Shown here: positions 49,625 to 55,888 of the stretch, piece by piece
How the letters are laid out: every line of letters begins with the position of its first letter
Numbering within the stretch: position 1 is the stretch's first letter
NCBI GenBank assembly: GCA_938043965.1
Contig: CALIQQ010000010.1
Coordinates: 1 to 55,888, forward strand
DNA from: an uncultured Candidatus Saccharibacteria bacterium
Lineage (GTDB): Bacteria; Patescibacteriota; Saccharimonadia; Saccharimonadales; Saccharimonadaceae
Direction of reading: 5' to 3'
DNA length: 55,888 nucleotides
Notes under the pieces: model-generated
Told to the model about the DNA's origin: nothing
Database searches by the model: none
The model's input: only the letters and a program-made list of their open reading frames with translations
Program-made: the position numbers and the translations under genes

Positions 49625-51097
49625 ATGGGTATTTTTAGTAGACTGACACAAAGTAACACCCCGAAGCCAGAAAATATGCAGGTACAGGGTGCTGCTGATC
49701 GCATGATTTTAGCAACAATGGTACTTGATTCGATTAACGACGGAGTGATTATTGTTGATGTTAATAATACAATTAAAATGATCAATCCGGCAGCGACAGC
49801 TATGCTAGGGTATGAATCCACGGATTTGCTAATTGGCGGTAACATTTTAAATGTTTTGAAATTCGAGAGTAATGAAGGCGTAAAGGTAGAGGATGCGAAT
49901 AATGAGATATTTGCAGCAATCATGAAGAGCGAAAATTTCACAACAAAAAATTATACTTTAATCGGCCTCCAAAATCAGCATAAGCCGGTAGCGGTAACAG
50001 TAATGCCAGTACGAACTGGACATGGCGAAAAAATCATTATTTTCCGGGATATCGCAAAGGAGCTTGAGAAAGAGGGGGAGCAAACAGAGTTTATTTCGAC
50101 GGCGTCTCATGAAATGCGGACGCCAGTGGCATCGATTGAGGGCTATCTTGGTTTAGCATTGAATCCGCAATGCGCGACAATCGATGAGCGTGCACGCAAA
50201 TACCTTGAGGAGGCACATCGGTCATCACAACACCTCGGGCGACTCTTCCGAGATTTATTAGATGTAACAAAATTAGATGATAAAAAAGCAAAAGTACATT
50301 TAGTGCCAGTTGAAATGGTAGACTTAGTGCGCAAAATTGTAGAAGGCCAAGTTCCAGCTATGAGCAAAAAGCGGTTAAAGTATACTTTTGGCTCTGGAGC
50401 AAGCATTAGCAACGCTGACGGCGGCGGACGTTCCTTGCCGCAGACTGCTTACTCAATTGCGGACGTGGATTTCGTTCTAGAAATTTTAAATAACCTAATT
50501 GAAAATGCGATTAAATACACCAAGGAAGGCGGAGCGATTTGGGTGAATGTGAGAGGCGATGGTGATCGCGTATTGGTAAATGTAACTGATACCGGGATGG
50601 GCATTTCGGCAGACGACTTAAAACACATTTTTCAGAAATTCTACCGCGTAGATAATTCACAGACTCGCGAAATTGGCGGAACAGGGCTCGGCCTCTACAT
50701 TGTAAAAATGCGCGCTGAGGCAATGGGCGGAAAGGTTTGGGTGGAAAGCTCATTTGGTGAAGGCTCAACCTTTTATTTATCATTGCCACGCATTACTTTT
50801 GAGGAGTATGAGCGTCGAAAACAGATTATTGCCAACGTTGAAGCAATGACGGCGACCAAGCCAGCGGGAGTTAGCCCGGTAGGTACTCCAGAGGTTCAGT
50901 CGATGATACCACCAGTGCAAACCGCTACTCCCCCAGAGCAGGTAGCTATGCCGCCAACCCAGATGCAACAAACGCAGGCAGTTACGCAGCCGATCCAGAC
51001 AGCACAAGTAACGCAGACGATGCAGACAGTGACGCCAACAGTCCAGGCGCAATCGACGACAGTTCAGGCGCAACAAATGCCAAATCAGGGGCTTTAA
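49625..51097 (+). CDS. soluble PAS histidine kinase
   Basis: A 490-residue sensor kinase without any transmembrane helix. A PAS domain (about 28-142; IIVDVNNTIKMINPAATAMLGY) precedes a HisKA domain with SHEMRTP (phosphorylated His162). The HATPase domain has the N box ENAIKY, DTGMGIS and GGTGLGLYIV (about 250-390). Beyond residue 405 comes a tail of some 85 residues rich in proline, glutamine, threonine and methionine. The signal is probably cytoplasmic. The response regulator follows 47 bases later behind AAGGAG. Confidence 0.93.
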   Translation: MGIFSRLTQSNTPKPENMQVQGAADRMILATMVLDSINDGVIIVDVNNTIKMINPAATAMLGYESTDLLIGGNILNVLKFESNEGVKVEDANNEIFAAIMKSENFTTKNYTLIGLQNQHKPVAVTVMPVRTGHGEKIIIFRDIAKELEKEGEQTEFISTASHEMRTPVASIEGYLGLALNPQCATIDERARKYLEEAHRSSQHLGRLFRDLLDVTKLDDKKAKVHLVPVEMVDLVRKIVEGQVPAMSKKRLKYTFGSGASISNADGGGRSLPQTAYSIADVDFVLEILNNLIENAIKYTKEGGAIWVNVRGDGDRVLVNVTDTGMGISADDLKHIFQKFYRVDNSQTREIGGTGLGLYIVKMRAEAMGGKVWVESSFGEGSTFYLSLPRITFEEYERRKQIIANVEAMTATKPAGVSPVGTPEVQSMIPPVQTATPPEQVAMPPTQMQQTQAVTQPIQTAQVTQTMQTVTPTVQAQSTTVQAQQMPNQGL

Positions 51098-51144
51098 CCA
51101 GCAAAAACAATCGTTTATAATAAAAATAAGGAGCAGAGAGATAA

Positions 51145-51882
51145 ATGACAAAAATTTTACTAGTTGAAGACGACAACGGTTTACGCGAAATCTACAATAT
51201 TCGGCTAACGGCTGAGGGTTACGACGTCGTTGCGGCGGGCGATGGCGAACAAGCATTGGCAGTAGCAGTGCAAGAAAAACCAGATCTCGTAATTTCAGAT
51301 GTAATGATGCCAAAAATCTCAGGTTTTGATATGCTCGATATTCTGCGACAAACGCCAGAAACGAAAGACATAAAAGTGATTATGATGACAGCACTTTCAT
51401 CTGAAGATCAACGCGAACGTGGCAACTCCCTCGGCGCAGATCGCTATTTAGTGAAGTCTCAAGTTGGAATTGAAGATGTAGTAAATGCAGTGCACGAAGT
51501 TTTGAATGATGTCAGTGGTCCAGTCTCACCAGCTACAGCTCCAAATCCAGCAACAGAGCAAGTGCAAGCGCAAATGACGGCTCCAACTCAATTACAGCAG
51601 CCAATTTCAACTCCAGTTCAGGCGCAAATGCCGGATCCAGCTTCAGCTCAAACGCAGATGCCAGTCCAAGCTCAAGTACAGCAACAAGCTTCAGTTCCAG
51701 TCCAAGCGCAGATGCCAGTCCAAGCTCAAGCAATAGAGCAACCAGTAAATCCAGCACCAGCTCAGATACCACAATTTCAATCAATGCCAGCTCAAGCGCC
51801 GCAAGTTCAGCCGGTACCAGATCAGCCAATCAATAGTATTTTTCTAACCCAAGAGCAAATTAGTGGAAATCAGGCTCAATAA
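51145..51882 (+). CDS. response regulator with a Pro/Gln-rich tail
   Basis: A 245-residue protein. Residues 1-122 are a complete receiver domain: acidic pocket Asp9-Asp10, phosphoacceptor Asp52 (LVISDVMMP), Thr82 and Lys104. No DNA-binding domain follows. Instead, residues 126-245 are a low-complexity tail with repeats such as PVQAQMP and QAQVQQQ. It resembles the tail of the partner kinase. Output may be by protein contact or by phase-type assembly; that is speculation. Its 3' end overlaps the pseudouridine synthase start by 20 bases. Confidence 0.93.
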   Translation: MTKILLVEDDNGLREIYNIRLTAEGYDVVAAGDGEQALAVAVQEKPDLVISDVMMPKISGFDMLDILRQTPETKDIKVIMMTALSSEDQRERGNSLGADRYLVKSQVGIEDVVNAVHEVLNDVSGPVSPATAPNPATEQVQAQMTAPTQLQQPISTPVQAQMPDPASAQTQMPVQAQVQQQASVPVQAQMPVQAQAIEQPVNPAPAQIPQFQSMPAQAPQVQPVPDQPINSIFLTQEQISGNQAQ

Positions 51883-52540
51883 ATTTTTAGCAGAAAAGGT
51901 TGGCCTATCCAGGCGCGAAGCCGATAATTTAATTGCGGATGGCAAAGTTTTAGTCAACCAACAACCAGCAGTGCTTGGTGCACGAATCAGCGAGACCGAC
52001 GAGATTATATGTGATGGGAAAATTATCAGTACAAAAAAGCCGGAATATATTTATTTGATGTTGAATAAGCCGGTCGGATATGTTTCATCAAGAAAGGCGC
52101 AAGGTGAAGTGCCGACCCTCTACGAATTACTGCCCGAAAAATATCAAAAGTTAAAAACTGTGGGGCGGCTAGATAAAAATTCATCGGGCCTAATTCTACT
52201 CACGAATGACGGTGATTTTGCCTTTAAGCATACTCACCCAAAATTCTATAAACTAAAGACTTATTTAGTCGAGCTTGATCAGACTTTGGCGCCACTACAC
52301 CAGCAGGAGATTTCGGACTTTGGAATCCACTTAGAAGATGGTTTGTCTAAATTATTTCTAACAAAGCTTGATAAAGGTCGCCTAAAATGGCAGGTGGAGA
52401 TGAGTGAGGGGCGAAATCGCCAGATTCGTCGCACTTTTGCAGCACTGGGCTATAAAGTAGTAAAACTCCATCGCATAGAATTTGGCCATTACCAACTTGG
52501 TGACCTAAAAACCGGCGAGTTTAAATTAGTTGAGCTTTAA
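51863..52540 (+). CDS. RsuA/RluB-family pseudouridine synthase
   Basis: A 225-residue RNA pseudouridine synthase. An S4 domain (RLNKFLAEKVGLSRREADNLI) precedes the catalytic domain with GRLDKNSSGLILLTNDG, whose aspartate is the nucleophile, and the closing EGRNRQIRRTFAALG. The family modifies 23S or 16S rRNA; RluB-type action on 23S is likely. It starts at GTG (51863), within the end of the response-regulator gene. Its stop shares the sequence TTAA with the stop of the opposing ftsA. Confidence 0.92.
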   Translation: MEIRLNKFLAEKVGLSRREADNLIADGKVLVNQQPAVLGARISETDEIICDGKIISTKKPEYIYLMLNKPVGYVSSRKAQGEVPTLYELLPEKYQKLKTVGRLDKNSSGLILLTNDGDFAFKHTHPKFYKLKTYLVELDQTLAPLHQQEISDFGIHLEDGLSKLFLTKLDKGRLKWQVEMSEGRNRQIRRTFAALGYKVVKLHRIEFGHYQLGDLKTGEFKLVEL

Positions 52541-53859
52541 TTTTGCAATAATTTAGCGATTTTACCACGCAGACCAGTAGCTGGCTCAGCATTCGACATC
52601 GTATCAAGCGCAACGCGCAGTAATCCAAAAGCGGTAATATATGAGTAATCTAGGTCGACTGCAGTCGTATTTTCAATACCCGGGATGTCAATATCATCTA
52701 AGAGATGTACCATGGGACGGCGAGAAAATGGTAGGTCCTTCCACCAATCTGTAGTTGCTAGCGACTCTTGCAAACGGATAAGACCAGCACCACCACCGCA
52801 AAGCAGGATTTTACTCGGTAACATTTCGATATTATCAAAATCTTCAAGCGCAATCTCAATACCAGAGAGCCATGTATCAATGTTATTCTCAATGGCTTTT
52901 TCGATTTTTTGGCGACGCAAATCGTCAACTAGATACTCTTCGAGTTCATTAGCGGAAGCGGCGTCAGCGATAGTAGTAATGGCCGGATCAGAAAGTAGGT
53001 CACGGTCCAAATTTAGTTTAAGACGCTCAGCTGTGTCAAAATCAACACCAAGTCGAGTGGCGATTTGATGAGTAAAACTGCGCCCGCCGATACCAAACAT
53101 CTTCGTTCCCTCGACTCCGCCGTCATCCACCACGGCAATATCGGTAGTACCACCACCAATATCCATAACGATGGCCGAGAAATTAGAATCAAGATCATCG
53201 CCAAGACAGGCGCGACAAACTGCAAATGGTTCAACCGCAACAGCCAAAAGATCCAAATTCAGCTCGGTGCAGACTTTTTCAATCGCAGAAATATGAACGA
53301 GTGGCGCAAAAGCCGTATAGAATTGAATGACTAGCTCTGAGCCCTTAAAGCCGATTGGATTACTGACTTTATAGCCGTCGATAGTCAGACTAACAATAGC
53401 AGAATTAATCAAACGAACCTGAACGTCAGGATTATCGGTTTCAAGTGCAACATCCCGGCGAGCTTTCTCGCCAGCGTTAGCCTGAACTTTTTTAATAATT
53501 AACTCCATCTCAGTCTCAGAAATTGGTTTGTTACCATTCTTACGACGGTAACGAACGGTGTTAGTATTTCCCTTAATCAGTTCGCCAGCAATACCAACCA
53601 CGGCGACCTTAGAGACTACGCCAGCCATCTCCTCGGCCTGAGACAAGGCCTTTTCGCAAGTTGAAATAACTGCTGCAATATCTGAAATGGCGCCAGCGTA
53701 CATATTGCCCATGCCTTGATGAGCTTTACCCACCCCAATAATCTCAAGTGCATTATCATTCTTCTTTTTTACAGCAATAACAGCCTTAATAAATTCCGTA
53801 CCAATATCAAGACTAAGGATGACATCATCCGAATTAAAGCGTTTTTTCTTCTCTTCCAT
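52537..53859 (-). CDS. ftsA: FtsA-like cell-division ATPase
   Basis: A 440-residue actin-fold protein. VILSLDIGTEFIKAVIAV is the first phosphate loop, an SHS2 (1C) insertion follows (about 85-165), then DIGGGTTDIAVV and LLCGGGAGL. The C-terminus, GLRGKIAKLLQN, may be the short amphipathic membrane-binding helix. FtsA tethers FtsZ to the membrane; here no ftsZ follows, since the gene ends against the pseudouridine synthase. PilM shares the fold but lacks these matches. The start is 53859: the ATG four codons upstream overlaps the TATAAT box itself. Confidence 0.9.
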   Translation of the reverse strand: MEEKKKRFNSDDVILSLDIGTEFIKAVIAVKKKNDNALEIIGVGKAHQGMGNMYAGAISDIAAVISTCEKALSQAEEMAGVVSKVAVVGIAGELIKGNTNTVRYRRKNGNKPISETEMELIIKKVQANAGEKARRDVALETDNPDVQVRLINSAIVSLTIDGYKVSNPIGFKGSELVIQFYTAFAPLVHISAIEKVCTELNLDLLAVAVEPFAVCRACLGDDLDSNFSAIVMDIGGGTTDIAVVDDGGVEGTKMFGIGGRSFTHQIATRLGVDFDTAERLKLNLDRDLLSDPAITTIADAASANELEEYLVDDLRRQKIEKAIENNIDTWLSGIEIALEDFDNIEMLPSKILLCGGGAGLIRLQESLATTDWWKDLPFSRRPMVHLLDDIDIPGIENTTAVDLDYSYITAFGLLRVALDTMSNAEPATGLRGKIAKLLQN

Positions 53860-53869
53860 AGTTAGGCTC

Positions 53870-53878
53870 ATTATACCA
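53870..53878 (-). promoter_or_regulatory. ftsA extended -10, very short leader
   Basis: Minus-strand TGG-TATAAT, with the -10 at 53870-53875, and 10 bases to the ATG, so a leader of about 3-4 bases. Confidence 0.65.
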
Positions 53879-53889
53879 TAACCGAGATC

Positions 53890-53922
53890 AAAAAACTACA
53901 AGACGAATGCCTTGTAGTTTTT
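53890..53922 (-). terminator. nusA terminator
   Basis: AAAAACTACAAG / CTTGTAGTTTTT, a 12-bp stem with an eight-base loop and T-run, 12 bases after the nusA stop. Also usable on the other strand. Confidence 0.9.
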
Positions 53923-53934
53923 AGGATAATAGGA

Positions 53935-55035
53935 CTATTCTGAAACTTCTTCAAGCGCAGAAAGGAGAGAATCTTCGACGTTAGTCTTTTTCTTCTTTTT
54001 TGGAGCCTCTGCTAGCTCAATATCAAGTTCATAGCCAGTAAGTTTTGAGGCGAGACGAACATTCTGACCCTGACGACCAATGGCAATTGATTGCTGATCT
54101 TCTGTAACGAATACCTTCGCGTGATTATCTTTAAGCTCAACTTTCACAATTTCTGCTGGAGAAAGAGCTTCACGAATATATTCAGAAGAGTTATCGCTCC
54201 AATTGATGATGTCAATTTTTTCCTTATCACCAATTTCATTCATCACAGCTTGGACACGGACACCGCGACCACCAACGAAAGTACCAACTGGGTCAATACC
54301 TGGAATACCTGAGAAGACTGCAATTTTAGTACGACGGCCAGCTTCACGTGCAATCGCTTTGATTTCAACTGTACCGGTCTCGATTTCTGGCACTTCTTGA
54401 ACGAATAGCTGTTTGACAAAATCAGCTGAACCACGACTTAGGATAAGCTGGGCGCCACGCTCATTGCGTTCGATCTCTTTAACAAGAACTTTGATACGTG
54501 AACCAACGCCATAATACTCACCATCGATTTGGTCGCCACGAGGCATAATACCGCTAGCTTTACCAAGATCAATGCGAACTAGTTTTGGCTCGACGCGAGC
54601 AATCACACCAGTTACGATAGTGCCAACCTTATCTTCAAAGGCAGACAGGACGCTATCTCGCTCAGCTTCACGAAGACGTTGGACGATAACCTGTTTAGCC
54701 GTCATTGATGCGACACGACCAAATTGTTTAACTTCGCGCTTTTCAGAGACGATTTCACCAATTTTAGCGCCACCAGCCTGACCTTCAGGAATTTCGGTTG
54801 CAGGGTTATAAGCTAGCCCGTCTTCAATCACTTCGCGATCGATAAAGACAAAGGCTTCGCCGTTCTGAAGATTGAGAGTAGCACGGACATTCATATCCTT
54901 GTCGCCTTCTTCACGACGCCAAGCTGCCGCAATAGCAGTCTGAATCACGTCGAGCACGGTCTCTTCTGGGAGATTTTTTTCTTCAGCGATCACTTTTACC
55001 ATAGTAGTCATCGATTTTAAATCTAGATTTTCCAT
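53935..55035 (-). CDS. nusA: transcription factor NusA
   Basis: A 366-residue NusA for pausing, termination and antitermination. The N-terminal polymerase-binding domain (about 1-130) is followed by S1 (GTIVTGVIARVEPKLVRIDLG) and two KH domains (with IPGIDPVGTFVGGRGVRVQAV and QSIAIGRQGQNVRLASKLTG). It stops soon after KH2, with no acidic repeats, the common short form. AGAAAGGAAA supports the start. It has a strong promoter and a leader hairpin and lies just after the rRNA terminator. Confidence 0.97.
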   Translation of the reverse strand: MENLDLKSMTTMVKVIAEEKNLPEETVLDVIQTAIAAAWRREEGDKDMNVRATLNLQNGEAFVFIDREVIEDGLAYNPATEIPEGQAGGAKIGEIVSEKREVKQFGRVASMTAKQVIVQRLREAERDSVLSAFEDKVGTIVTGVIARVEPKLVRIDLGKASGIMPRGDQIDGEYYGVGSRIKVLVKEIERNERGAQLILSRGSADFVKQLFVQEVPEIETGTVEIKAIAREAGRRTKIAVFSGIPGIDPVGTFVGGRGVRVQAVMNEIGDKEKIDIINWSDNSSEYIREALSPAEIVKVELKDNHAKVFVTEDQQSIAIGRQGQNVRLASKLTGYELDIELAEAPKKKKKTNVEDSLLSALEEVSE

Positions 55036-55074
55036 TTTTTCCTTTCTAATTTTTACTGGAATTTTCGTTAAAAT

Positions 55075-55099
55075 TATCCGGCCTTCTTCAGGTCGGATT
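55075..55099 (-). promoter_or_regulatory. hairpin in the nusA leader
   Basis: Minus-strand ATCCG-A-CCT / AGG-C-CGGAT with a five-base loop, followed by AATTTT. It sits about 10 bases after the predicted transcript start and 40 before the ATG. The T-run is weak, so an attenuator role is only a possibility. Confidence 0.45.
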
Positions 55100-55110
55100 A
55101 GTATATATTT

Positions 55111-55139
55111 ATTGTAGCAAAGTTCGTAAAGTTTTTCAA
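55111..55139 (-). promoter_or_regulatory. nusA promoter
   Basis: TTGAAA (55134-55139), 17 bases ending in TGC, TACAAT (55111-55116) on the minus strand: good -35, spacing and extended -10 together. Confidence 0.8.
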
Positions 55140-55147
55140 GACTAAAT

Positions 55148-55206
55148 AAAAAACTACCCCATAAGGGTAGTTTTTAAGAGACAGAAGGCCTCCTTTAAGG
55201 AGGCCC
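55148..55206 (-). terminator. rRNA operon double terminator
   Basis: Two hairpins follow 5S on the minus strand. The first is GGGCCTCC / GGAGGCC with TTAAA-type loop bases (55186-55206). The second, AAAACTACCC / GGGTAGTTTT (55148-55175), has a T-run. The second is a classical intrinsic terminator and lies only 9 bases from the nusA -35. Confidence 0.85.
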
Positions 55207-55216
55207 TAACTGTATA

Positions 55217-55326
55217 ATTTGGCACCATGCTAGTTTCCCGCTATTGCAGTATAATCGCCGCTACTGGGCTTGACTTCTGTGTTCGGAATGTAAACAGGTA
55301 TTTCCCCAGTGCTATGGGCACCAATT
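55217..55326 (-). rRNA. rrf: 5S ribosomal RNA
   Basis: About 110 bases. The conserved core ATTCCGAACACAGAAGT-CAAGC is present on the minus strand. The first ten bases (AATTGGTGCC) pair with the last ten (GGTGCCAAAT) with G-U wobbles, forming helix I and fixing both ends to within a few bases. It lies about 240 bases after the 23S end. Confidence 0.92.
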
Positions 55327-55565
55327 ACGCTACTTAAGTCACTTTAGACTTTCTATAAAGGTCGGGATGCGATAATTGCGCCATCCTTGCAGTTATTATA
55401 GCAGTTTCTCTACTTAAATATGCGAGTATTGATGTCCACTTAATGCCATGAATTGTAAATAAACTTACATACGGTTCAGGATATTCAATATCGAGCACCG
55501 ATTGCTGAATAAGTATACCAAACTATCACCACTAATGCAAGCATGAGTGCGATAGTTTGAGCATA
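55327..55565 (-). other. 23S-5S spacer with processing-type hairpin
   Basis: No tRNA is visible in this 239-base spacer. Directly after the 23S end, AAACTATC / GATAGTTT (55520-55527 with 55551-55558), extended by CACT/AGTG, forms a hairpin that could be an RNase III or maturation site. Confidence 0.5.

Positions 55566-55888
<323 letters not shown>

Noticed and set aside
53860..53871. ftsA start four codons upstream
   Set aside because: That ATG overlaps the TATAAT box, so it would not be in the transcript.
55327..55565. tRNA gene in the 23S-5S spacer
   Set aside because: No T-loop GTTCRA or acceptor stem pairing was found on either strand.

Overview
The window looks like a slow-evolving core segment of a Patescibacteria (CPR) genome, most likely Candidatus Saccharibacteria (TM7). 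The case rests on gene content: two secreted proteins ending in the Fibrobacter-succinogenes-major-paralogous-like domain common in TM7, a single-pass 559-residue protein of CPR type, small or streamlined versions of housekeeping genes, an indirect-aminoacylation gatCAB operon, and FemX-type wall enzymes. UGA is used as a stop (for example at the ends of the genes finishing at 10916 and 23715), so the Gracilibacteria code does not apply. The taxon is an inference from content; no database was searched.

Layout. 1-6.0 kb: a small membrane protein, then a minus-strand rpmF-nusB-nudix-rnc operon and a trmH-like/leuS pair. 6.1-9.9 kb: a LOG-family gene facing a minus-strand sugar-phosphate operon (gap, rpiB, an rpe-like gene, a PfkB kinase). 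10-12.1 kb: an unknown gene and rpsL-rpsG with a structured leader. 12.1-24.6 kb: trigger factor, a FAD oxidase, dnaE, several small membrane proteins with lysine-rich tails, galU and a secreted FSMP-domain protein. 24.8-30 kb: a five-gene wall operon (MurF-like ligase, alpha/beta hydrolase, DegT-type aminotransferase, two FemX-like transferases). 30-35.2 kb: an acyltransferase and rpsJ, tuf and fusA, which are detached from rpsL-rpsG. 35.3-41 kb: gatC-gatA-(membrane HEPN-like gene)-gatB and uvrB. 41-45.1 kb: a second FSMP protein, a candidate structured RNA, trmD and obg. 45.1-49.6 kb: an envelope cluster with a RuvX-MltG fusion. 49.6-52.5 kb: a soluble histidine kinase, a response regulator with a Pro/Gln-rich tail, and an RNA pseudouridine synthase. 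52.5-55.9 kb: ftsA, nusA and the 3' end of an rRNA operon (23S end, 5S), all minus strand.

Promoters read clearly. Many carry an extended -10 (TGnTAnAAT). At least nine genes have that box 6-8 bases before the ATG with no Shine-Dalgarno sequence, so their mRNAs should be leaderless or nearly so; two such pairs are divergent. Genes inside operons instead have good Shine-Dalgarno sequences or are joined by TAATG or ATGA overlaps.

The most unusual items are: a candidate non-coding RNA or leader with a consensus promoter (42690-42873); the RuvX-MltG fusion; the HEPN-like membrane protein inside the gat operon; the wall-modification operon; an EF-G whose NKxD motif reads NKIN; a remnant of a second tuf 3' end plus a three-part hairpin behind tuf; and the kinase/regulator pair with matching Pro/Gln-rich tails.
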